64,000 bases of DNA from Paenibacillus auburnensis. GTDB lineage: Bacteria; Bacillota; Bacilli; Paenibacillales; Paenibacillaceae. Both the position numbers and the translations under genes were made by a program. The stretch covers positions 1,488,001 through 1,552,000 of the forward strand of contig NZ_CAKMMG010000001.1 in assembly GCF_927798115.1 (NCBI RefSeq), written 5' to 3'. The stretch's first letter is position 1, and the number at the start of each line of letters is the position of its first letter. Shown piece by piece: positions 1 to 7,080 of the stretch. The notes under the pieces are model-generated. The model was not told the origin of the DNA, ran no database searches, and saw nothing but the letters and a program-made list of their open reading frames with translations.

Positions 1-341
1 GCTTCCGGAATCACAAATACGTCGTAGCCGGACAGATCCGCCAATGTAATCGCAGTGCTCTTACGCAATTCCTTCACATAATAGCCAGCACCCGCCAAAC
101 CGCCAGCAAAATCGGAAAAGGCACCATCGATGACCCAATCCGCTGCGCCCGCGGTCTGGGCATGCGTATTATCGAATAGAACTTTCTTGCCGTTTGCAGC
201 AGCAGGGGTGATACTGGGAGCCGGATCGGACGGACCCTCAGCATTGACCTTCAGGGACGGGATTCCTAAAGCCGCAGCCAGAACAGCGGCAATGGCCAGA
301 CTCGTCCAGGTTTTGCGCAGACGCGGGAAGCTATGAAGCAT
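1..341 (-). CDS. Secreted protein, N-terminal part (cut by window edge)
   Basis: The first 113 residues are visible; the rest lies beyond position 1. ATG at 341 follows GGAGG with 7 bases between. Residues 1-35 form a signal peptide: basic residues (RLRK), an Ala/Leu-rich core, then a VNAEG region that looks like a cleavage site. A Pro/Ala/Ser linker follows, then a mature start reading KKVLFDNTHAQTAGAADW and later SGYDVFVIPEA. The alternating beta-strand/helix pattern resembles the start of a Rossmann or GATase-like fold found in some secreted Paenibacillus proteins, but too little is present to name a family. Function is not assigned. The 200 bases to its right are AT-rich and hold the promoter region. 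Confidence 0.7.
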   Translation of the reverse strand, partial: MLHSFPRLRKTWTSLAIAAVLAAALGIPSLKVNAEGPSDPAPSITPAAANGKKVLFDNTHAQTAGAADWVIDGAFSDFAGGLAGAGYYVKELRKSTAITLADLSGYDVFVIPE

Positions 342-543
342 TAACATTCCTCCACTCTATTCTTAGGATATGACCAATGGCGGTCGCAACTAGAATAGCA
401 TAGGAGAATATGGAAAAGGATATAATTTTACTATTTTTACAATTTTAATATATATTTGTGAAAGACGCACAACACATTAACATACTGTTGATCTAAATCG
501 GTCTCAGTCATGACAGGAAAAACACTTGAGCGTGTATCCGCCT

Positions 544-921
544 TTACTTGGAACTCCGCCAAAAAGTTGAACAATCAGCTTTATCCTCAATATTGAATTC
601 GATCATTTCCTTCAGCAAGGAATAATCCACCGGTTTCTCCCAGCGGATGCGCACCAGCTGTTTCGTGTGATCATAGCCGGCCTGCACAATTTTATCAGAG
701 AAATGATTAATCCCTGCCAGTTCAGGGGCAACCGCCATATGCTGTTTGGCTACGCTAAAGCCAATAATATACGTGCCGTGATCGGTAAACATGGGCTGAT
801 TCCAGGCAATTTTGGGTGTCAAGCCGGGAAATGAATCAGCTACCCAAACCAACACTTCTTCCACGCGAGCCAGATGTTCCGGATGATCAATCTTCGCTAA
901 ATATTCTGCAAAAACTTCCAT
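544..921 (-). CDS. DUF1801/YdhG-like (frataxin-like iron chaperone family) protein
   Basis: A 125-residue cytosolic protein. ATG at 921 has GAGGAGG six bases upstream; an in-frame start 15 bases earlier lacks a site. The sequence resembles the DUF1801 family, which includes B. subtilis YdhG/Fra, proposed as a frataxin-like iron donor. Family-typical stretches are the mid-protein [20 protein letters not shown] and the C-terminal [19 protein letters not shown]. It is a single-gene unit with no partner that would indicate its job. The iron-chaperone role is inferred from the family; other DUF1801 proteins have no known function. Confidence 0.75.
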   Translation of the reverse strand: MEVFAEYLAKIDHPEHLARVEEVLVWVADSFPGLTPKIAWNQPMFTDHGTYIIGFSVAKQHMAVAPELAGINHFSDKIVQAGYDHTKQLVRIRWEKPVDYSLLKEMIEFNIEDKADCSTFWRSSK

Positions 922-970
922 GTCGTTCCTCCTCAAGGAATATGGGTTTTAATCCTTTTTCTGATTCCAA

Positions 971-1012
971 TCTACTACTACTATCTATGTCCATGTCTAC
1001 GTCTACGTCTTC
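971..1012. repeat. Low-complexity CTA/GTCTAC tract
   Basis: A short tract of CTA triplets, then GTCCAT, GTCTAC, GTCTAC, GTCTTC hexamer-like units. It lies between the DUF1801 gene and the GNAT gene, upstream of the DUF1801 start. Confidence 0.5.
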
Positions 1013-1065
1013 CAAGGTTCAATCCATTTTGCATTCCTACTCATGAGCTTCGGCATCTATTCAGG

Positions 1066-1605
1066 TCAGCCCTTGTACTCATGTTCAAGAATCGAATACA
1101 GGTAGGAGTCATGCCATCCGCCCTTATGCCACATATGTTCACGCAAATGGCCCTCGTAAACCATTCCGATCTTTTGCATCACTTTCGCAGAACCGATATT
1201 GTCTGGGCGGCAGGTCGCGTAAATCCGGTGCAATCCAAACTCCCGGAAACCGAGCTTGAGCAAAGCCTCCGCCGCCTCACTTGTATAGCCCTGCTTCCAG
1301 AAAAGCGGATTGAAACAATATCCGATCTCCCCCTGCTTCGGGTCACTGAGATGAAGTCCGCATCCGCCCAGCAACTGATTCGTAGCTTTCAGTACGACTG
1401 CGAATTCAAACCCCAAGCGGGGAGATTGCTTTTGCATATCTATAGTCTGGTTAAGATAATCTCTTGTCTCCGCTTCTGAGTTCGGGCCCCAGATCATATA
1501 TTTGGCCACTAACGGATTGGATGCATAGGCATGCACTTCTTCCAGATCCTCAGGCATGAATTCCCTAATGATTAACCGGTTCGTCTCGAGCTGGAAAGTG
1601 TTCAT
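1066..1605 (-). CDS. GNAT N-acetyltransferase, RimJ/RimL-like
   Basis: A 179-residue GNAT-fold enzyme expected to move an acetyl group from acetyl-CoA to an amine. The start is supported by AAGGGGG six bases before ATG. It opens with LETNRLIIREFMPEDLEEVH, the usual N-terminal beta-strand/helix of the RimJ/RimL subgroup. IGYCFNPLFWKQGYTSEA is the pre-acetyl-CoA-binding motif and RPDNIGSAKVMQKIGMVYEG is motif B. Length is typical. RimJ/RimL act on ribosomal protein N-termini, but most Bacillales paralogues have unknown substrates. It stands alone, on the same strand as the DUF1801 gene. Confidence 0.85.
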   Translation of the reverse strand: MNTFQLETNRLIIREFMPEDLEEVHAYASNPLVAKYMIWGPNSEAETRDYLNQTIDMQKQSPRLGFEFAVVLKATNQLLGGCGLHLSDPKQGEIGYCFNPLFWKQGYTSEAAEALLKLGFREFGLHRIYATCRPDNIGSAKVMQKIGMVYEGHLREHMWHKGGWHDSYLYSILEHEYKG

Positions 1606-1691
1606 CTATAGCCCCCTTTTCTTGTAAGAAACCCAGTCTTCCATTATTCTAGTAGTCAATAGATCGCGTATGGCACAGGAGGATTTGCTGA

Positions 1692-2558
1692 ATGGACAAA
1701 AAAACGCTGGCTGCATTAAAGAAGCTGTACCGTTATGACAATTCCGGGTATGATGCAGAGCGCGGCGTCAGTCTATACCGGTTGGAGAGCTTAAGCCTTG
1801 AAGAGCGCAGGCTACTTACGCAATATGGATGGGAAGCAAATGAACTGGAATGGATCACCCATGATGAAGGGAACCGGAAGCTGATGGCCCTTCAATCGGA
1901 TGAGCGGTTGTCATGGTCAGGGATAACTGGAGCGTTCATAGCGGGTGTTGGCGGAAGCTTCCCCAGAGGCATTTCTCCCCTGATGAGCTATCACAGGATG
2001 CTGCAGATGAAGGAACATGAATACGTTCAAGCAAAGCACTTCATTTGCTGCAAAACCTGCGGATTTCATAAAGACCAGTGGGAGAATGTATCTTACATCC
2101 GCTATACCCTCCACCTAGGCAATGTATACGGCAGCAGCACTACCGGAGCATACGCCGATTTAACGGAGATCGCGGAGTTGCTGGAGCACAGCCCTATTGT
2201 ACCGGCAGCAGCAGATATTGAGCTTTTCAGACAGCTCATTAAAAGCCTTGATTCAGCACCGTCTGATGAAACTCCCGGTCAATTTGAGAAGCGGCTGACC
2301 TCCTCCCGCCTGATAAAAGGTACTGCGGGTACGCGCCGGGGGATTCTGCAATCGCTTGCTGTGCTTGGTGTGCTGCCGAATCAGATCTTGACGCTTACTC
2401 CCGGTCACTGGACGAATACAGAAGAAATGTTAAATGGAGAGCTTCATTTGAACAATACCCGGGGACGCTCCGATATGGAGATGCCATGGGCCGGCTGGCA
2501 GGGTAAGCTTGGTGTCAATACAGCAGTTCTGGACCAGTTGTTCGGAGAGTTCCTCTGA
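1692..2558 (+). CDS. Uncharacterised 288-residue protein with Cys cluster
   Basis: ATG at 1692 follows AGGAGG with good spacing, so this is a real gene although I do not recognise the family. No signal peptide or membrane segment is visible. Features are a charged N-terminus rich in Leu, Glu and Arg, a central Cys cluster (CCKTCGFHKDQW, near residues 118-130) that could bind a metal, and a C-terminal part ending MPWAGWQGKLGVNTAVLDQL. It converges on the next gene with an 11-base gap. The CxxC suggests a zinc site, but no second Cys pair is evident, so this is weak. Confidence 0.7.
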   Translation: MDKKTLAALKKLYRYDNSGYDAERGVSLYRLESLSLEERRLLTQYGWEANELEWITHDEGNRKLMALQSDERLSWSGITGAFIAGVGGSFPRGISPLMSYHRMLQMKEHEYVQAKHFICCKTCGFHKDQWENVSYIRYTLHLGNVYGSSTTGAYADLTEIAELLEHSPIVPAAADIELFRQLIKSLDSAPSDETPGQFEKRLTSSRLIKGTAGTRRGILQSLAVLGVLPNQILTLTPGHWTNTEEMLNGELHLNNTRGRSDMEMPWAGWQGKLGVNTAVLDQLFGEFL

Positions 2559-2569
2559 TGTTCCTCAGG

Positions 2570-2818
2570 TTAATTTAGTTCCTTGCTCTTAATGGTAAAG
2601 CCGCGGACCTTCATCCACTTCCCGGCAACGGATTCATCGACGGTTCCTGTTTTGGTTCTCACGCAAAATTTATGTGACGTCCCTCTGTCAAAGCCGGATG
2701 CCTCATAGAGCAAATCGTCACCCGCCTGCCCCTTAAAATATACCTGCTTCAGGCCAAGCCGGCTTAGCAGTTCCTGCTTTACACTTTCAATATACATGCG
2801 TGAATATTCTTTAGACAT
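2570..2818 (-). CDS. Small uncharacterised protein (82 residues)
   Basis: A small soluble protein starting at an ATG about 11 bases after AGGAGG. It has an amphipathic N-terminal helix (RMYIESVKQELLSRLG), then a beta-rich region (KQVYFKGQAGDDLLYEASGF, then HKFCVRTKTGTVDE) and a basic C-terminus. No family recognised. It converges on the 288-residue gene. Confidence 0.6.
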   Translation of the reverse strand: MSKEYSRMYIESVKQELLSRLGLKQVYFKGQAGDDLLYEASGFDRGTSHKFCVRTKTGTVDESVAGKWMKVRGFTIKSKELN

Positions 2819-2929
2819 TGTTGTTTTTTCCTCCTGCAGTGTTCATTCTCTTGTCCATTATACCATTCTCTTGTGGGAGGTGATTTAATCGAACTCGAGA
2901 ATTTCTATTATGGGATTGAAAGTGACTGC

Positions 2930-3099
2930 AGAGAATCTTTGGACTTCCGGCCGCTGTTATGTTTGGATTTCTTTATTTAATCGCTGAGCACGGTTGAAAT
3001 CCAAACATAAAGGCGGACGCTATCGCTCCTACAGTTCCAAACTTCTCTTCCGCCACTTTTCCCTTATTGTATATTTTCAAGTTCCATTTATATAGTGGG
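2930..3099. repeat. Dispersed intergenic repeat, copy A (hairpin-bearing)
   Basis: The 347-base gap between the 82-residue gene and the opp operon is mostly this element. Its first part (2930-3048) is a long imperfect inverted repeat with ends AGAGAATCTTTGGA and TCCAAACTTCTCT. Its inner arms are a perfect 15-base pair, TTATGTTTGGATTTC (2957-2971) and its complement (2996-3010), around a 24-base loop. The second part continues CCGCCACTTTTCCC, then TTTTCAAGTTCCA and TATATAGTGGG. Related sequence occurs at 25728-25796 and 28587-28645, where the hairpin part is missing. Confidence 0.75.
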
Positions 3100-3104
3100 C
3101 TAGC

Positions 3105-3146
3105 AGCAAAAAGCAACAGTCCTCCACGATCTGGAGGACTGCTGCT
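3105..3146 (-). terminator. Terminator of the oligopeptide ABC operon
   Basis: A 10-base-pair stem, CAGTCCTCCA and TGGAGGACTG, with a 5-base loop. On the minus strand it is followed by a T-rich tract (TTGCTTTTTG). It sits about 20 bases after the oppF stop. Confidence 0.8.
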
Positions 3147-3165
3147 ATATTGAGAATGTATTTAC

Positions 3166-4122
3166 CTATTCAACCAGATGGCATGTTGCAAAATGGCCTT
3201 CGGCTACCTTCCTCTGTTCCGGCTTTACCACCTTGCAGGTATCCAAAGCATAAGGACAGCGGGGATGAAAGGTACAGCCGCCGGGAGGGTTAAGTGGTGA
3301 AGGGATCTCCCCTTGAATCGATAACATCTCTTGTTTATTTTCCGGCTTATCCGGGATTTTCAGAATCGAATTAAGCAGTACTTGAGTATATGGATGGGTT
3401 GGCGTCTTGAATAATTCATCTGCCGGAGCCTGCTCAACGACCTCACCCAAATAAAGAACAGCAATATCGTCGCTTAAATACTCGACAACCGCCAGATTAT
3501 GAGAGATGAAGATATACGTAAGATTGAACTCTTCCTGTAAATCGCGCAGCAGCTGAATAACCTGAACCTGAATGGACACGTCCAATGCCGAGACGGGTTC
3601 ATCACAAATTATCAGCTTCGGATTCAGCGACAGCGCTCGGGCGATGCCGACCCGCTGCAATTGCCCGCCGGACAATTCATGCGGATATGCATACTGAACT
3701 TCATCCGGCAGACCTACTCGCTCCAGCAGCTCCACCGCCCGTTCCCGCCGGCTACCCTTTGTTCCTATTTTATGGATAGCCATTGCATCTTCAATGGCCT
3801 CCCCTACAGTCATCCTCGGATTGAGACTCGCCTTGGGATCTTGAAATATAATCTGCATATTCCGGCGCAATTCACGCAGCTTTTTCTTTTTGATACTGGA
3901 TAGGTCATTTCCCTCAAAAAGAATTTTACCCTTGTCAGATTCCAGCAAACGCAGGACCATCCGTCCCAGTGTTGATTTTCCCGATCCGCTCTCCCCGACA
4001 AGCCCCAGCGTTTTTCCGGCTTCCAGGGTGAAGGATACATTCTCAATAGCATGCAGCTTCTTGCCTTGTACGCGAAAGGTTTTGGAGACATTCTCTACCT
4101 GCAAGAGTGGACTAGACGGCAT
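3166..4122 (-). CDS. oppF: Oligopeptide ABC transporter ATPase, OppF-type
   Basis: One of two ATPases that power peptide import through OppBC. ATG at 4122 is chosen because GAGGAGG lies 9 bases upstream; this makes an 11-base overlap with the oppD end. It has Walker A GESGSGKST, signature LSGGQLQRVGIARAL, Walker B LIICDEPVSALD and the switch His in FISHNL. The C-terminal oligo_HPY extension (PLNPPGGCTFHPRCPYA, then C-terminal Cys residues) is typical of Opp/Dpp ATPases and may carry an iron-sulfur cluster in relatives. It is the last gene of a five-gene operon and precedes a terminator. Confidence 0.92.
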   Translation of the reverse strand: MPSSPLLQVENVSKTFRVQGKKLHAIENVSFTLEAGKTLGLVGESGSGKSTLGRMVLRLLESDKGKILFEGNDLSSIKKKKLRELRRNMQIIFQDPKASLNPRMTVGEAIEDAMAIHKIGTKGSRRERAVELLERVGLPDEVQYAYPHELSGGQLQRVGIARALSLNPKLIICDEPVSALDVSIQVQVIQLLRDLQEEFNLTYIFISHNLAVVEYLSDDIAVLYLGEVVEQAPADELFKTPTHPYTQVLLNSILKIPDKPENKQEMLSIQGEIPSPLNPPGGCTFHPRCPYALDTCKVVKPEQRKVAEGHFATCHLVE

Positions 4123-5101
4123 AGGAAGCAACCTCCTCGGCATGATGACAGGCAATTTGATGATCTATGCCAAATGTACGGAGCTCAGGCACCTCATGGT
4201 GGCACCGCTCCGTTTTGTAGGTGCAGCGTTCGGCAAACGGGCAGCCGGCAGGAGTCTCGGTAAGCGTCTTTGCTGACTTCGGAATGGAAATAATCTCTTT
4301 TCCCTTATGGCCAACCTCAATAATGGAGCGTTTTAGCCCGATGGAATACGGATGTGTCGCCTCGCGGATGAACTGATCCGTGGTTGCCATCTCCATGATT
4401 TTCCCGCCGTACATTACAATGATTTTGTCGCAAAAGTTGGTGGCGAGGCCAAAGTCATGCGTTACCATAACTACGCTCATCCCGTGTTTTCTGCGCAGGT
4501 CCTGCAGCAATGCGAGAATTTGCATCTGTACCGTAACGTCAAGCGCTGTAGTTGGTTCGTCGGCAATCAGGAGCTGCGGTTCACAGGCCAGTGCGATAGC
4601 GATCATGATCCGCTGGCGCATCCCGCCGGAGAATTCATGCGGATAATTTTTAAATCTGGATTTTGGATCAGGGATTCCCATTTCATGGAGTAGTTGAATC
4701 GTCCGTTCAAAAGCTTCCCTGCGGCCTGCATATTGATGCGTCAGCATGGCCTCCATAATCTGATCCCCAATGCGCATTACCGGATTCAAGCTGGTCATCG
4801 GATCCTGAAACACAACGCCGATATCGCGCCCGCGGATATCCTCTAACTGTCTCGGCCGTAATTTGAGTAAATCCTTCCCCAGAAAATTAGCCGTTCCTGA
4901 AGTGATTTTTCCATTTTCACGGAGCAGTCCGATGGAAGACATCAAGGTGACGGATTTACCGGATCCGCTCTCGCCGACGATCCCCAATGATTCATTGGCA
5001 TGAATCGCAAAACTGACACCATTAACGGCAAAAACTTCATCCTCACTTCTGGAGAATTTCACATGAAGGTTATCTATAGAGAGTAGCGGTTGTTCTTGCA
5101 T
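4112..5101 (-). CDS. oppD: Oligopeptide ABC transporter ATPase, OppD-type
   Basis: Partner ATPase of the operon. The start at 5101 (MQEQPLLSIDNLHVKF) has AAGGGGG 8 bases upstream and nearly abuts the oppC stop. It shows Walker A GESGSGKSV, signature FSGGMRQRIMIAIAL, Walker B LLIADEPTTALD and a D-loop/H-loop ending VMVTHDFG. The C-terminal oligo_HPY region contains PAGCPFAERCTY with its conserved Cys residues. OppD and OppF form a heterodimer below the membrane channel. Substrate (oligopeptide rather than dipeptide or nickel) is inferred from the operon order and the large binding protein. Confidence 0.92.
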   Translation of the reverse strand: MQEQPLLSIDNLHVKFSRSEDEVFAVNGVSFAIHANESLGIVGESGSGKSVTLMSSIGLLRENGKITSGTANFLGKDLLKLRPRQLEDIRGRDIGVVFQDPMTSLNPVMRIGDQIMEAMLTHQYAGRREAFERTIQLLHEMGIPDPKSRFKNYPHEFSGGMRQRIMIAIALACEPQLLIADEPTTALDVTVQMQILALLQDLRRKHGMSVVMVTHDFGLATNFCDKIIVMYGGKIMEMATTDQFIREATHPYSIGLKRSIIEVGHKGKEIISIPKSAKTLTETPAGCPFAERCTYKTERCHHEVPELRTFGIDHQIACHHAEEVASYAV

Positions 5102-5102
5102 G

Positions 5103-6002
5103 TCAATTTCCCCCTTTCGGACTGAACGCTTCCTGAAGCCCGTCTGCAACAAACAGAAAAGCCAGCAGTGTCAGGGCAAAGATGCCCGCCGGAAAGTATA
5201 ACAGCCACGGAAAGCCGAGAATATTGTCGCTGGCTTGGGCAATCATATTCCCGAACGAAGGGATTGGCGGCTGAAGCCCCATGCCAAAGATGCTCAAACC
5301 TGCAATCTGTGTGAGATCGCCGGGGATTCCGAACGCAAGGGCAACCCCCATGCTGCCAATGACATTCGGCAACATATAGCGTCTGGCGATATGTGCCTGG
5401 GAAGCCCCCAGGGCTCTTGCCGCTTCCACCATTTCACCATCCCTCATCCCCAGAACAAGACTGCGGATCAGTCTGGCATAACCCGCCCAGCCTGGAATAC
5501 CAATAGCAAGAATCAGCGAAGTATATCCGCGGCCTAACAGAATAACCAGAATCAGGGCAAAAAGAAATCCCGGCAGCGTCATCATGAAATCCACAGCACG
5601 CATAATAATCATATCTGCGATCCCGCCGCGCAAGCCTGCCCATAGGCCCAGGATAATTCCAATCACGAAGCTGACTACTGTTGCTCCAAAAGCAATAATA
5701 AGTGCACTGCGTACACTGTACAGAATTTGGCTGAACATATCATGCCCGACATTATCGGTACCAAAGATATGCTGCCATGAGGGTCCTTGGTTAATCGCCA
5801 AAAAATCTCCGCTGCGGTAGTCATAAGGGGCTACATAAGGTCCAATAATCCCGGCAATCAAAAAAAGTACAACCCAGACCATGCCGATAACTGCAAGCTT
5901 ATGGTTTTTGAAGCGTTTCCATCCCTGATAGAATGGAGACCGATGAAAGGTTCTTTTCTTTACGACAGCATCTGATTTCTTTATTACAGCTGAGCTTGCC
6001 AA
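5103..6002 (-). CDS. oppC: Oligopeptide ABC transporter permease, OppC-type
   Basis: A 299-residue inner-membrane permease. The start is a TTG at 6002 preceded by GGGGGAG seven bases upstream; no better ATG exists. It has an OppC_N cytoplasmic tail (RSPFYQGWKRFKNHKLAVIG), about six membrane segments, and the EAA loop (GEMVEAARALGASQAHI) that contacts the ATPases. It pairs with the OppB-type permease encoded just upstream. Known family role: half of the peptide channel. Confidence 0.92.
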   Translation of the reverse strand: MASSAVIKKSDAVVKKRTFHRSPFYQGWKRFKNHKLAVIGMVWVVLFLIAGIIGPYVAPYDYRSGDFLAINQGPSWQHIFGTDNVGHDMFSQILYSVRSALIIAFGATVVSFVIGIILGLWAGLRGGIADMIIMRAVDFMMTLPGFLFALILVILLGRGYTSLILAIGIPGWAGYARLIRSLVLGMRDGEMVEAARALGASQAHIARRYMLPNVIGSMGVALAFGIPGDLTQIAGLSIFGMGLQPPIPSFGNMIAQASDNILGFPWLLYFPAGIFALTLLAFLFVADGLQEAFSPKGGN

Positions 6003-6043
6003 TTGCCCGCTCCCCCTCCTAAGATCGTATGCATTCCATTGGT

Positions 6044-7006
6044 TTATAATTTGACCCGGGGGTCAATCAAGGCATAAACGATATCTACCAATAAATTGAT
6101 GACCATAATCATGGAACCGAGCAAAAAGACTGAAGTGATCGCTAGCGGATAGTCGAAACTGGTGAACGCTGACTGCATCACCTGTCCGAGCCCCGGAATG
6201 GCAAAAATCTGCTCTACCCATATTGTTCCCATGACCGTAAATGCAAACTGGGGTCCAATGACGGTAATCATCGCAGTCAGTGAATTCTTAACACCATGCT
6301 TGAAAACCATCGGCCAGTATTTCACACCTTTGGCTTTGGCCGTCCGGATATAATCCAGCCTCAAGGTTTCGATTAGGCTTCCCCGCATGTATCTGGCCAC
6401 CACACCAATGTTCCCCGCAGCCAGACAGATCACCGGAAGAATAACATCCTTCCATGTCCCCCAGCCCGTTACGGGCAATATCCCTTGAAAAACAACCCCG
6501 AACAGCAGAACCATAATTACCGCCAGTACAAACGCAGGGATGGCTTGACCCGCGAGTGAGATCGAACTCACTACATAATCAATCCATGTATTCCGTTTCA
6601 ATGCGGCAATAATGCCGAGCGGAACACCAATAATTACGGACAGGAGCACTGAACCTAAAGCCAGCAGCGAACTGATCGGTAAAGACTGCTTCAGCTGATC
6701 CGAAATTTTCAAGGAAGGATTCTGCATCGAATTTCCGAAATTGAAGGTTAATTCATGCCATATATATTTCAGGACCTGGCGCCAAAGCGGCAAATTCAAG
6801 CCATACCGGCTTTCGAATTGTTCCATGATTTTATGATAAAGAACAGGGTTTTGCCCTTGCAGCGGAGCAAGTACGGTAGCCATGATATTACTGTTCATGA
6901 ATCCGCCTGGCGAGTAGTACATCATAATATAACTGACTGTGATGACCAGCATCAATGTGATTATAATTTGAACGATTCGCTTTAACACAAACTTTGCTAC
7001 AGTCAT
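6044..7006 (-). CDS. oppB: Oligopeptide ABC transporter permease, OppB-type
   Basis: A 320-residue permease with about six membrane helices, starting at an ATG seven bases after GGGAGG. The N-terminal helix (FVLKRIVQIIITLMLVITVS) and the EAA loop (LRLDYIRTAKAKGVKYWPMV) are family hallmarks, and the C-terminus ends YALIDPRVKL as OppB/DppB proteins usually do. A 41-base gap separates it from the OppC-type gene. Its role is to form the translocation path with OppC. Confidence 0.92.
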   Translation of the reverse strand: MTVAKFVLKRIVQIIITLMLVITVSYIMMYYSPGGFMNSNIMATVLAPLQGQNPVLYHKIMEQFESRYGLNLPLWRQVLKYIWHELTFNFGNSMQNPSLKISDQLKQSLPISSLLALGSVLLSVIIGVPLGIIAALKRNTWIDYVVSSISLAGQAIPAFVLAVIMVLLFGVVFQGILPVTGWGTWKDVILPVICLAAGNIGVVARYMRGSLIETLRLDYIRTAKAKGVKYWPMVFKHGVKNSLTAMITVIGPQFAFTVMGTIWVEQIFAIPGLGQVMQSAFTSFDYPLAITSVFLLGSMIMVINLLVDIVYALIDPRVKL

Positions 7007-7080
7007 TCCCGCGCCTCCCTTACCGGTCAGAGGGCACCGGAAGAGGTGCCCCTGATTGGTGACTATTAAATTTCTGGTGA

